Positions 1-7,944 of a stretch of 64,000 bases of DNA are shown one piece after another. The stretch spans positions 46,949-110,948 of the forward strand of contig DIET01000010.1 in assembly GCA_002418765.1 (NCBI GenBank), written 5' to 3'. Made by a program: the position numbers and the translations under genes. Every line of letters begins with the position of its first letter. The first letter of the stretch is position 1. Below the pieces are notes generated by a model. The model did no database searches. It was given only the letters and a program-made list of their open reading frames with translations, and had not been told where the DNA came from. The DNA comes from Peptococcaceae bacterium UBA5767. GTDB lineage: Bacteria; Bacillota; TC1; UBA5767.

Positions 1-1605
1 TGTCAACATATGGTCCAATAGGATTCGTGTTCCACTGCCCTTTTGCCGGTTGACATAGGATAGTCTTCGTTCCGCCATATCCCTGATACTCCTAATACCC
101 AAAGGATTATTCTTTTGCACCATCAATCCTTGTGCCCTATGCACCAAATTCATCAATACCACCGGTTCGTGGGGAAGATATTTTTTTACAAAAGAAACAT
201 TGTATTCTCCTGTATTCTCATCAAGTAAATGTATGCCTGCCATATGCGCTTCCCCTCTGCGCATGGCCATGAGACCGCCAAAACTTCCCGTATTGGCCGA
301 AGACAAACGAATCTCATAATCTTTCTCACGCAAATAAGAACCCAGCACATCCTGGGTCAAATCATGGCTACCGATAGAAACGATGCTACGGGCTATCTCT
401 TTTTTCTGGCGCATCAGCTCTATTTCCACCAATTCACCAGCTTCAAATCCCTCTTTGTTTTCCGGCACCACCATGAGACCATCTGCTTTGATCAAAGACG
501 TAATCACGCCAGCTCCCCGACCGATGGGCGTGGCCACCAGCTTATCTCCCACCTGCCCCAAGGTCACGCGCAAATATTCCTTGCTTCCCCCGCTGGAATT
601 GGTGGTCCTAGACAACGTTGCGAGTACTTTATCTTTCTCCTTCAAAGACGTTCTGAGAAGCTTTTCCATCAAGGGTTTTACCAAAAGCTCACAATCAAGC
701 GTAGCTGAAACCGGGTAACCCGGCAAACCCACTACCGGTGTCCTCCCTATCAGTCCCAGCAAGGCTGGTTTACCCGGCTTTACAGCCAGTCCATGCACCA
801 CCACGGTCCCCAGTTCTTCTATAGCCTGATGCGTATAGTCCTCCCGACCCGCTGATGAGCCAGCATTGATAATAATGACATCAGCACGTTCACTGGCCAA
901 AAGCAATGCTTTTTTTATGCTCTCCAACCGATCCTCAACAATGTCTTCCACCCAAGGCACACCACCCCAAGAAGAAATCAGTGCTGAAAAGATAGCTGAG
1001 TTGTACTCCGCCAAATCCCCAGGAAGCAACTGCTCCTCCGCCCGCTTGATTTCCGTCCCCGTAGGCAAAATAGAAACCAAAGGTTTTTTTCGAACCGGCA
1101 CCTCAAAGACACCGCCGGCGAGAAAACCACCCAAATCATATGCCGTGATTGCCTGGTTCACCGGCACAATCATCTGGGTTTTCACCAAATCCTCACCCAC
1201 CGACCGGACATGTTGCCAAGGGGTCACCGCCTTGATGATTTCCACCACTCCCTCTTTTGGATAAAAAACGTCCTCACTCATGATTACAGCATTTTTTCCC
1301 TCAGGCAATGGGTCTCCCGTATCCACTTCCAGGTAATCCTTTGTTTCCAGAAGGCGAACCGGATGATTGTCTCTGGCTTGAAGCGTATCTTCCGCAAAGA
1401 CCGCTATCCCATCCATGGCCGAAGCCAGAAAATCAGGCGAGTGCCGCTTAGCCAAAACAGCTTCTGAAGTGATGCGTCCGACCGCCTCCCTTACCGGGAT
1501 TCGTTCTGATTCCAGCTGCAACGCCTGGGCCTGTTCCAAAACCACAAACCATCTTGCCAAAGCTTCTTCCAATTGCCAATTCTCAAGATAAATTCTTCTT
1601 GCCAC
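1..1605 (-). CDS. MoeA-like protein fused to a periplasmic-binding-like domain (3' partial)
   Basis: Read on the minus strand, an uninterrupted frame begins at a GTG (1603-1605) 11 bases after the moeA stop, with a GGAGAG ribosome site, and runs off the left edge (535 codons visible). Residues 1 to about 400 follow the MoeA fold, including the NAGSSAGRED loop (family GGxSxGxxD) and the KPGKPALLG segment. From about residue 405 the chain changes to a type-2 periplasmic-binding-like domain (SIGSHDLTQDVLGSYL, later VNRQKGSGTRILLD), as in the MoeA-LysR-substrate fusions known from Firmicutes and archaea. MoeA inserts molybdenum into adenylylated molybdopterin. The fused domain is thought to sense or bind a small ligand such as molybdate, but its role is not settled. 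It forms a tandem pair with the stand-alone MoeA. The start is GTG because no ATG with a ribosome site lies nearby. Confidence 0.88.
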   Translation of the reverse strand, partial: MARRIYLENWQLEEALARWFVVLEQAQALQLESERIPVREAVGRITSEAVLAKRHSPDFLASAMDGIAVFAEDTLQARDNHPVRLLETKDYLEVDTGDPLPEGKNAVIMSEDVFYPKEGVVEIIKAVTPWQHVRSVGEDLVKTQMIVPVNQAITAYDLGGFLAGGVFEVPVRKKPLVSILPTGTEIKRAEEQLLPGDLAEYNSAIFSALISSWGGVPWVEDIVEDRLESIKKALLLASERADVIIINAGSSAGREDYTHQAIEELGTVVVHGLAVKPGKPALLGLIGRTPVVGLPGYPVSATLDCELLVKPLMEKLLRTSLKEKDKVLATLSRTTNSSGGSKEYLRVTLGQVGDKLVATPIGRGAGVITSLIKADGLMVVPENKEGFEAGELVEIELMRQKKEIARSIVSIGSHDLTQDVLGSYLREKDYEIRLSSANTGSFGGLMAMRRGEAHMAGIHLLDENTGEYNVSFVKKYLPHEPVVLMNLVHRAQGLMVQKNNPLGIRSIRDMAERRLSYVNRQKGSGTRILLDHMLT

Positions 1606-1615
1606 GATACTCTCC

Positions 1616-2842
1616 TTATCCGTAAAGAATGACTTGCACCCTTTTCCCTTGCTCAAACCCTTCTGTACCCTTGGGGATAACCATTTCGCCATCTCCTTCT
1701 GTCATCAAACTCACAATACCCGATACGCCAAGTAGCGGATAGACCAAAATCTCTCCCTTTTCTTTGCGAACCTGTACCTTAATATGATCATCTCTCCCGG
1801 TTTCCGACACCACATTTCTAACCAGAATGCCTTCCACCATATTTTTCCAATCATTTTCTTCCTCTGTCTGCAACAGTGGCTTGACCAACACATCATAAAC
1901 CGTACGAGCAGACACCGGGTGACCCGGAAGTCCCAGCAGCACTTTACCGTCCAAACTAGCCCCCAAGGCTGGTTTCCCCGGTTTCAGTGGGATCCCGTGA
2001 AACAAAGGGTCCTTGCCTGTGAGATCTGTCAGTACCTTCAAACAAAAATCCCTGGTTCCCACTGAGCTTCCACCGGAAATCAGCACCATATGATTTTCTG
2101 AAAAAGCCTGCGACACCAGCCCATAAAGGTGATCATACTCATCCCGCGCTATGGGATAGATGGTAGGGGATGCGCCCGCACGTTCTACTTCCGCACGAAG
2201 GATATAACTGTTGACATCCCTTATCTGTCCCAGACTAGGTACATATCCCGCCTCAATCAGCTCATTGCCAGTGGACAAAATCCCCACACGAATACGCTCT
2301 CGCACCGTCACCGTCACAATACCCTGGGAAGCGAGAAGACCCATTTCCTGTGGTCGCAAGCGTTTCCCCCGGGGGATCAGCAAATCCCCCACCTGCACAT
2401 CATCACCTTTTAGCGTGACGTTTTCGCCCCTGGCCACTTCCTTTAAGACCAATAGCTCTTCGTCTGAGAGATGGTCTGCATATTCAATCATCAAGACAGC
2501 GTCAGCACCCTCGGGCAACATGCCTCCCGTTGGAATGTAGGATGCCTGACCAGGCCCCAATGGAAACGAGGTGGGAACCCCCATCAAAATTTCCTCTCCC
2601 AGCGTCAACAGTCCCGGCAAGGACTCAGAGGCACCAAAGGTATCCCGGGCGCGTACAGCATAGCCATCCTTGGTAGACCGGCTAAAATTGGGCACCTGCT
2701 CGGTGGCCAGAATATCATCATAATTGATACGCCCCAACGCTTGTTCCAAAGCCACCGTTTCTGCTTTCAGCTGAGGCTGAAAATCCCTCCCAAGGAGGGA
2801 TTTTGCCTCTTTGATTTCTGTGATGGTAAACAATTCTTTCAT
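1616..2842 (-). CDS. moeA: Molybdopterin molybdenumtransferase MoeA
   Basis: The 408-residue protein has normal MoeA length and order: N-terminal linker region, the TKDGYAVRA segment near residue 58, the SGGSSVGTRDF loop near residue 257 and the KPGKPALG motif near 290, then a beta-barrel C-terminal domain. MoeA ligates molybdate into adenylylated molybdopterin in the cytoplasm. It sits after a Nudix gene and a 60-residue protein and is followed by a second, fused MoeA, so the four genes read as one operon. The window also encodes a molybdenum hydroxylase, modABC and ModD, which explains the need for cofactor. Start ATG at 2842 is preceded by a modest ribosome site (AGGAG). Nothing unusual is visible in the sequence. 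Confidence 0.95.
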   Translation of the reverse strand: MKELFTITEIKEAKSLLGRDFQPQLKAETVALEQALGRINYDDILATEQVPNFSRSTKDGYAVRARDTFGASESLPGLLTLGEEILMGVPTSFPLGPGQASYIPTGGMLPEGADAVLMIEYADHLSDEELLVLKEVARGENVTLKGDDVQVGDLLIPRGKRLRPQEMGLLASQGIVTVTVRERIRVGILSTGNELIEAGYVPSLGQIRDVNSYILRAEVERAGASPTIYPIARDEYDHLYGLVSQAFSENHMVLISGGSSVGTRDFCLKVLTDLTGKDPLFHGIPLKPGKPALGASLDGKVLLGLPGHPVSARTVYDVLVKPLLQTEEENDWKNMVEGILVRNVVSETGRDDHIKVQVRKEKGEILVYPLLGVSGIVSLMTEGDGEMVIPKGTEGFEQGKRVQVILYG

Positions 2843-2851
2843 CTTGTACTC

Positions 2852-3034
2852 CTAAAAACAGCCCAACTCACAGGCTACTATTTTCAGATGAAGAGCCTTG
2901 GCACGATCACCTACCTCACGGTAGGAAACGCTGAGCTCCTCAGCAATGCGGCGAGCAACGGCACAACTGATACGGCCTTCTTTGCTTCGTTGTAGCGCCA
3001 ACTCATCAATTTTTTCCATCTTGATCTTTTCCAT
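2852..3034 (-). CDS. Small conserved-looking protein with Cys-rich tail, molybdenum operon
   Basis: This is a 60-residue protein starting at ATG 3034, chosen because an AGAGGTGA ribosome site precedes it; a longer frame would overlap the Nudix gene. It is nearly all helical, with a short helix-turn-helix-like core (ISCAVARRIAEELSVSYREV) and ends in a distinctive ACELGCF tail, giving three Cys in total. I recall similar small proteins with a C-terminal LGCF motif beside molybdenum or formate dehydrogenase genes of Clostridia, but cannot confirm this here. Position between the Nudix hydrolase and moeA suggests a link to molybdenum or cofactor handling. Function unknown. Confidence 0.7.
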   Translation of the reverse strand: MEKIKMEKIDELALQRSKEGRISCAVARRIAEELSVSYREVGDRAKALHLKIVACELGCF

Positions 3035-3038
3035 AAGC

Positions 3039-3524
3039 TCACCTCTTTTCTTCTTCAATGGTTGTCATACCCAAATAAAGTCGGTCAACCGGAAACTCAT
3101 CCCTAGCGTCCTGCCAGAACTGATCCAACAAAATAGCCGGGTGAATCGTCAACTGAGAATCTTCTAGTTCCTGTCTATTATAAAATCCCGCACTCTGGAT
3201 GTATTGCACCGTCTCTTCCGGATCCGTGCCTCTTTTTAGGACGCCACCCAAGCGACGCAAAAGAACATACACTTCCAGATTTTGATAATTCCTCTCGTCC
3301 TCTAGAAACTGACGAACATAAATAATACGCACCGGTTCTGTTTCCAAACGAGTTTCCTCGAACACTTCCCTAACAGCGCCTTCATAAAGAGTTTCCCCTT
3401 CTAAAAGGCCGCCACCTGGAGGCATGAGCCAGTATTTTTCTTCCTTTAAATGCTTGTGCAACACCATCAAGATCTTGTCGTCTTGAAGCACAATACCCAC
3501 ACAGCGAATACGATGTTTATGCAT
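3039..3524 (-). CDS. Nudix hydrolase
   Basis: The 161-residue protein starts at ATG 3524 behind AAAGGAGTGACC. A complete Nudix box is visible at about residues 38-60: G-x5-E-x7-R-E-x2-E-E, with core REVFEET. Nudix enzymes hydrolyse nucleoside diphosphates linked to another group; the specificity cannot be read from the sequence. It is the first gene of the leftward molybdenum-cofactor operon, with a TATAAT-like element at 3554-3559 upstream, so it may act on an ADP-ribose-like or dinucleotide compound, or simply share a promoter. Length is normal for the family. Confidence 0.88.
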   Translation of the reverse strand: MHKHRIRCVGIVLQDDKILMVLHKHLKEEKYWLMPPGGGLLEGETLYEGAVREVFEETRLETEPVRIIYVRQFLEDERNYQNLEVYVLLRRLGGVLKRGTDPEETVQYIQSAGFYNRQELEDSQLTIHPAILLDQFWQDARDEFPVDRLYLGMTTIEEEKR

Positions 3525-3582
3525 GGTCACTCCTTTTTGTATGTCTATTCATTATTATAGGACACCTTGAGATTGAATGCGA

Positions 3583-3611
3583 CAAAAAAACGCCCTTCTG
3601 AACAAGGGAGT
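3583..3611 (-). terminator. Intrinsic terminator after the thioredoxin-like gene
   Basis: On the minus strand a CCCTT/AAGGG stem with flanking bases is followed by seven T residues, 24 bases after the stop of the thioredoxin-like gene. It would end the leftward tsa operon before the Nudix promoter. Confidence 0.6.
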
Positions 3612-3634
3612 CCTGCCCATCACCGTATCCGCAT

Positions 3635-4090
3635 CTATTCCATGGTCTTCTTTGCCTTACTCCAAAGGTGGTACGCTTCTAAGATTTCCTGCTCAATCAT
3701 CAACCAATCCATACTTCCTGCGTATTGCTGCCAGATATGGCCAAACTCATCGTACAGAAATAACGTTGGTGTCACTTGGACTTGTTTATGCCAAGAAAAC
3801 TCCATCTCATTTTCTTCCTCCACATCAATCAGGATCCAGCGCCAATCTACCTGCTGTTCTTTCAAACGGGATTGCATCTCTTTAAGTGGCGTATCGGCCA
3901 ATCGACTCATGACGCAGTCACTAGAATAAAAATACAAAAAATAGGGTTCCTCTTGCGACAAAGCCTGTTGCTCTGCTTCTCTGCCTGTTATTTCTTGCCC
4001 AATCAAGCCTATATTGTAAGCAGAAAAAAGAAACACCAGTGCCGCAAAGAATACCAAAACCACCTTTAACAACCTAAATAATTTCTTCAT
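3635..4090 (-). CDS. Membrane-anchored thioredoxin-fold protein lacking CxxC
   Basis: The 151-residue protein has an N-terminal hydrophobic helix at about residues 8-28, probably an uncleaved signal anchor, followed by a thioredoxin-like domain outside the membrane. The strand FLYFYSSDC leads to CVMS where a thioredoxin has CxxC, so only the first Cys remains. The conserved cis-proline segment is present as VTPTLFLYD. A single-Cys site suggests a chaperone, reductase-partner or peroxidase-like role rather than classical disulfide exchange. It follows tsaD by 73 bases and is probably the last gene of that operon. The substrate is unknown. Confidence 0.75.
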   Translation of the reverse strand: MKKLFRLLKVVLVFFAALVFLFSAYNIGLIGQEITGREAEQQALSQEEPYFLYFYSSDCVMSRLADTPLKEMQSRLKEQQVDWRWILIDVEEENEMEFSWHKQVQVTPTLFLYDEFGHIWQQYAGSMDWLMIEQEILEAYHLWSKAKKTME

Positions 4091-4108
4091 CGTGCCTCCT
4101 CGGCTAAG

Positions 4109-4293
4109 TTATCCCCATAATCCACAGATTTTAGCAACAAAACACCTGTTCTTGTGGATAACTCTAGCCATGGATGGAAATGTGCGGCACAGCGTTCAGG
4201 TCCAAAGACCCCACCCGCCCCGCCTGATAAAGATGGTATGCTGCCGCACCAATCATGGCAGCATTGTCCGTGCAAAGTACAGGTTGTGGATAA
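4109..4293. promoter_or_regulatory. Cluster of DnaA-box-like 9-mers
   Basis: Two exact TGTGGATAA 9-mers (complement TTATCCACA) occur at 4153-4161 and 4285-4293, and a one-mismatch TTATCCCCA at 4109-4117. The first exact copy and the near copy lie between tsaD and the thioredoxin-like gene; the other exact copy is inside the 3' part of tsaD. They match the DnaA consensus, but no AT-rich unwinding region or dnaA/dnaN genes are near, so this is not an origin. They could be a DnaA binding cluster or chance. Confidence 0.3.
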
Positions 4294-5186
4294 ATCAACT
4301 GGATACCCTCCAGGGCTAGTCGTATACGCATGGTTTCCTGTAGCATCTTGTTGCCTGCAACACCACCGGCCAAAGCCACCGTTTTTACATTCTTCAACAA
4401 AGCAGCCTTAAGCGTTTTTTCCACCAGCACCTCAATCAAGGCCTCCTGAAAACTGGCTGAAACATCCTCTCTACTAATAAGTTCCTCTTTTTGCTTCATG
4501 GTATGCAAATAATTGATGACTGATGATTTTAACCCGGAAAAACTAAAATCCAAAGAATCTTTCTCCAAATACGCCCTGGGAAAATCAATGGCCCGCGGAT
4601 TGCCAGACAACGCTTTGGCCTCAATCGCCGGACCTCCCGGGTATCCCAGTCCCAAAACCCGCGCTACCTTGTCGAAGGCTTCGCCTGCGGCATCGTCCCT
4701 GGTTTCCCCCAAAATCTCCATGTCACCATGGTCTCTCCAATAGATAATGCTGGTGTGACCTCCAGAAACCACCAAACACAAAAGCGGGAAAGTGGTCTTC
4801 GGATGACTGAGCAGGTTGGCGTACATATGCCCAAGCAAATGATGCACCGGAATCAAGGGGATGCCCAGTGCATAAGCCAACGATTTGGCCAGCGACACAC
4901 CCACTAAAAGCGCTCCCACCAGACCCGGACCATAGGTAACGCCAATCTCTGTGATCTCATCTTTTTTCACACCGGCTTCAGCAAGCGCCAGATCCACGAC
5001 ACCCACCAAATTTTCCAAATGCTTCCGTGAAGCAATTTCCGGCACCACACCACCATACAAACCATGAATGGCAATCTGGGAGGAAATAATATTACTTAGT
5101 ATTTCTTGTCCATTTCGGACTACAGCTGCAGACGTTTCATCACAGCTGGTTTCAATGGCCAACAATAGGCTCTCTTTACGATTCAT
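4164..5186 (-). CDS. tsaD: tRNA threonylcarbamoyltransferase TsaD
   Basis: The 340-residue protein (start ATG 5186 behind GGAGG) is a typical Kae1/YgjD member. It shows the nucleotide-binding ETSCDET motif near the N-terminus, the metal-binding HHLLGHMYA motif near residue 115, VSGGHTSI near 140, and a C-terminal GGVAGN and CTDNAAMIG segment. With TsaB and TsaE it transfers the threonylcarbamoyl group to A37 of ANN-decoding tRNAs. Genes tsaE, tsaB, rimI and tsaD overlap one another, a classic operon arrangement. The frame is intact and of normal length. Confidence 0.97.
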   Translation of the reverse strand: MNRKESLLLAIETSCDETSAAVVRNGQEILSNIISSQIAIHGLYGGVVPEIASRKHLENLVGVVDLALAEAGVKKDEITEIGVTYGPGLVGALLVGVSLAKSLAYALGIPLIPVHHLLGHMYANLLSHPKTTFPLLCLVVSGGHTSIIYWRDHGDMEILGETRDDAAGEAFDKVARVLGLGYPGGPAIEAKALSGNPRAIDFPRAYLEKDSLDFSFSGLKSSVINYLHTMKQKEELISREDVSASFQEALIEVLVEKTLKAALLKNVKTVALAGGVAGNKMLQETMRIRLALEGIQLIYPQPVLCTDNAAMIGAAAYHLYQAGRVGSLDLNAVPHISIHG

Positions 5187-5631
5187 CAAAATGCCTCCAC
5201 ATAATCAGGGCATCTTCCCCGTTATCGGCGTAATACGCCTTTCGCACACCTTCCACCTGAAAACCATACCTTTCATACAAAGCAATGGCCGCCTGATTGG
5301 ATCGCCGGACCTCCAGTGTCACATCCATAAGCGAAGAAGCAATGGCCGTCAAAAGTAGCGAATGTAGCAGTTTGGATCCCACGCCTTCTCTGCGGTGTAA
5401 TGGATGCACCGCAATATTGGTAATATGCCCTTCATCTAAAATATACCACATTCCAGCATAGCCAATGACCTCCTCCACCAGCAAAGCTACCCAGTAATGA
5501 GCCAACTTGTTGGATTCAAGCTCATAGAGAAAGGTTTCACGTGTCCAGGGTGTCGGGAAGCACAAGGTTTCCACCTTGAGCAGATCATCCAGATGATGTT
5601 TGGCAAGAGGTTCAATGCGAATATCACTCAT
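5176..5631 (-). CDS. rimI: Ribosomal-protein-alanine N-acetyltransferase RimI
   Basis: The 151-residue GNAT-family acetyltransferase carries the acetyl-CoA binding motif as HRREGVGSKLL near residue 78, preceded by the NIAVHP strand and followed by LEVRRSNQAAIALYERYGF, which is typical of RimI. RimI acetylates the N-terminal alanine of ribosomal protein S18; in many Firmicutes it is embedded in the tsa operon, as here. Its ends overlap tsaB and tsaD by 8 and 11 bases. Normal length; nothing odd. Confidence 0.93.
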   Translation of the reverse strand: MSDIRIEPLAKHHLDDLLKVETLCFPTPWTRETFLYELESNKLAHYWVALLVEEVIGYAGMWYILDEGHITNIAVHPLHRREGVGSKLLHSLLLTAIASSLMDVTLEVRRSNQAAIALYERYGFQVEGVRKAYYADNGEDALIMWRHFDES

Positions 5632-6319
5632 GATTCATTTTCCTCTTCAAGTTCTGCTCTGCTTGAGAATCCCGTACGTAGAAAGGCGCCAGATCCGCTA
5701 GGGAATCCTCTTTTCGTTGCGCATATTCCTCCAAGGCCAAAAATCCGACATGACCAGCTCGATTGTCTATGCTTCCTGCCCCTACAAATCGGGCCTCTGG
5801 CAACGCCTCTTGCAACTCAATACTGAGAACCTGAGCCCCATCCCCCAAAAAAAGAGGAGCCAACTGTCCCATCTCTTTGAGTTTGTCCAGCAGCACAGCG
5901 ACTGGCCATACAAAGTAATCCGTCTTTCTGACACCCTCCAAAAAGATGGCACCATAGGCTTCTTGCCTACGCGCATTGATCAGTGGCACCACAGCCTTAG
6001 GGTAGGTTCTCTGGGAAAAAGCCATGGCATCGAGTGTTCCCACACCAATCAAAGGCACACCCCAGCCATAGGAAAGGCCCTTGGCCGTAGCCATCCCGAT
6101 ACGCAGACCCGTGAACGAACCGGGTCCAATACTCACTGCCACCAAATCGATCTCTTTAGAAGGCATTTCTGCATCCTGCAGCAATTGGTGGATCATCGGC
6201 AACAGTTTTTCCGAGTGATTCTTTTTTATATTCAGAAAAAACTCCCCCAAAAGATGCTTCTCCCGAAGCAGGGCTGCGGAAGCGACCTGCGTAGCCGTTT
6301 CAATGCTCAGTACATTCAT
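5624..6319 (-). CDS. tsaB: tRNA threonylcarbamoyladenosine biosynthesis protein TsaB
   Basis: The 231-residue protein starts MNVLSIETATQVA, the usual ASKHA-fold opening of TsaB, and has the SIGPGSFTGLRIGMATAKGL motif near residue 65. TsaB is the inactive Kae1 paralogue that scaffolds TsaD and TsaE in t6A37 tRNA modification. It overlaps tsaE by 20 bases upstream and rimI by 8 downstream, so translation is probably coupled. Length and motifs are normal. Confidence 0.96.
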   Translation of the reverse strand: MNVLSIETATQVASAALLREKHLLGEFFLNIKKNHSEKLLPMIHQLLQDAEMPSKEIDLVAVSIGPGSFTGLRIGMATAKGLSYGWGVPLIGVGTLDAMAFSQRTYPKAVVPLINARRQEAYGAIFLEGVRKTDYFVWPVAVLLDKLKEMGQLAPLFLGDGAQVLSIELQEALPEARFVGAGSIDNRAGHVGFLALEEYAQRKEDSLADLAPFYVRDSQAEQNLKRKMNHE

Positions 6320-6806
6320 ACTCTATTCCTGCCCTTTCCCATGCCTGCGCCAAGCGCTGTAAAAACTCTTCGCCTTCTCTGCCCTGGGCAGCAAAGCACA
6401 AGTCCCTTGTTGTTTCATCAACACGATCCATTTTTATAGATAGATAGGCTTCAGGCCATAAACCGGGAAGACGTTCCGCCCATTCCAACAAACACAGTCC
6501 CTCTGCCTCCATGGCTTCTTCCAGCCCAATATCCATGGCTTCGTCTTCTTGTTCCAGCCGATAGGCATCGAAATGCATCAGGGGCAAGCGCCCCTGATAG
6601 GTTTGCATCAAGGTAAAGGTCGGACTCTTGATGGGCTCTGTAATGCCAAGGCCCAGTGCTATCCCCTGACTAAGCGTAGTCTTTCCCGTACCCAAATCAG
6701 CAAAAAAAAGCACCACATCCGAAGCTTTGGCCACTACTCCAATGCATCGTCCCACATCTACCGTCTCGGTGGCGCTATGACTGCGCACATGCATGATCTT
6801 CGCCAT
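6300..6806 (-). CDS. tsaE: tRNA threonylcarbamoyladenosine biosynthesis ATPase TsaE
   Basis: The 168-residue P-loop protein has the Walker A motif ADLGTGKTT near residue 38 and the family segments PTFTLMQTY and HFDAYRLE. TsaE hydrolyses ATP in the TsaBDE complex. I chose ATG 6806, which lies a suitable distance from AAAGGAG; a TTG two codons upstream is possible. The 5' end overlaps the preceding amidohydrolase gene by 32 bases, so the two are probably translationally coupled. Confidence 0.94.
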   Translation of the reverse strand: MAKIMHVRSHSATETVDVGRCIGVVAKASDVVLFFADLGTGKTTLSQGIALGLGITEPIKSPTFTLMQTYQGRLPLMHFDAYRLEQEDEAMDIGLEEAMEAEGLCLLEWAERLPGLWPEAYLSIKMDRVDETTRDLCFAAQGREGEEFLQRLAQAWERAGIEYECTEH

Positions 6807-7944
6807 AAACAAATTCTCCTTTGATCATGGTCCATCCTACTTTGGTGTAGAAATCCAAAGGATCCCCCTGAAACAACACCAAATTGGCCTCATAACCCTT
6901 CTCGATCTTCCCCATCCGGTGATCCAGTCTCAAGATACGACTGGATTCCCAGGTAATGCTCAAAATAGCCGCACGCTCAGACAAACCCTGTTTTTTGGCC
7001 AGCATGGCTGACAATCGAAGTCCCGATGGTGGTAGTTCCGGTCCATCTGTGATCAGACAAAAAGGGATTCCCTTTTCTTCTAACAAAGCAGGAAGAGCAG
7101 CAGTAAATGCCTGCATCTCCCGTTTGCTTCTCACCATCCAAAGCGGTCCGATTGCCAGTCCCACTTTTTTTTCTTTGATTTCATCCAAAAGTCCGGCTGC
7201 GCCAGTCGCATGTTCAATCACCAAAGAAAACCGAAACTCGTCCGCCAGACGAATTGCCGAACAAATATCATCAGCACGATGTGCGTGTAAACGTAGAGGA
7301 ATTTTTCTTTCCAATAGCCAACAGAGTGGCTCCTTCTCAAAATGAAAAAGGTCCAAATTATGGGCCTTTTGTTCTTGGTAGGCCACAGCCTCGTACAAAG
7401 CCTTGCGTAGCAGCATCATTTCACCCATGCGAGTAAAAGGCGCCTCTCCCTTACTGCCATAATCCCGTTTAGGATTTTCTCCCAAAGCGCCTTTAAGGCC
7501 ATTGGGAGACTCAATCAGCATCTCATCCACCGTCCGTCCTGCCGTATACAGACTGGCGCCTAAACCCCCAATAAGATTGGAACTACCAGGGAAAATACCC
7601 ACCGTGGTAATTCCCTCCTCACGGGCCTGAGCAAACAAACCATCTGAAGGTTGGATACCATCAATCACCCGAAGCGCCGGCTGAATAGGGTTCCCCATTT
7701 CATTGGTATCTGAGCCGCTTGGATCCATCTCTTCTTCCAAACCGATATGCGTATGGGCATCGATAAGTCCAGGCCACAAAGTTCCGCGACATACGACCTT
7801 CTGTATAGACTCATCTTTTTGTTCCCGCCAATCTTCTTGTCGTCCTAAAGAAACAATCCGACCCTGGTCCAGCAACAAATATACCTGATCCTGGTATTCT
7901 TCTCCTATAAAGGCTCTATCTACCCATAATAAGATTTTACTCAT
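6775..7944 (-). CDS. Amidohydrolase-superfamily protein in the tsa operon
   Basis: The 389-residue protein has the amidohydrolase signature WPGLIDAHTHIG (metal HxH near residue 63), then LRLHAHRADD, VIEHATG and a late ITDGPELP Asp, so the metal site looks complete. The nearest families by motif are imidazolonepropionase-like and related cyclic amidohydrolases; the substrate cannot be assigned. It lies between alr (8-base overlap) and tsaE (32-base overlap), which is not a usual place for a catabolic hydrolase. No signal peptide is present, so it is cytoplasmic. Confidence 0.85.
   Translation of the reverse strand: MSKILLWVDRAFIGEEYQDQVYLLLDQGRIVSLGRQEDWREQKDESIQKVVCRGTLWPGLIDAHTHIGLEEEMDPSGSDTNEMGNPIQPALRVIDGIQPSDGLFAQAREEGITTVGIFPGSSNLIGGLGASLYTAGRTVDEMLIESPNGLKGALGENPKRDYGSKGEAPFTRMGEMMLLRKALYEAVAYQEQKAHNLDLFHFEKEPLCWLLERKIPLRLHAHRADDICSAIRLADEFRFSLVIEHATGAAGLLDEIKEKKVGLAIGPLWMVRSKREMQAFTAALPALLEEKGIPFCLITDGPELPPSGLRLSAMLAKKQGLSERAAILSITWESSRILRLDHRMGKIEKGYEANLVLFQGDPLDFYTKVGWTMIKGEFVYGEDHACAQS

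Noticed and set aside
4109..4293. Replication origin
   Set aside because: DnaA-box-like 9-mers are present, but no dnaA or dnaN gene, AT-rich unwinding element or larger box array lies nearby.
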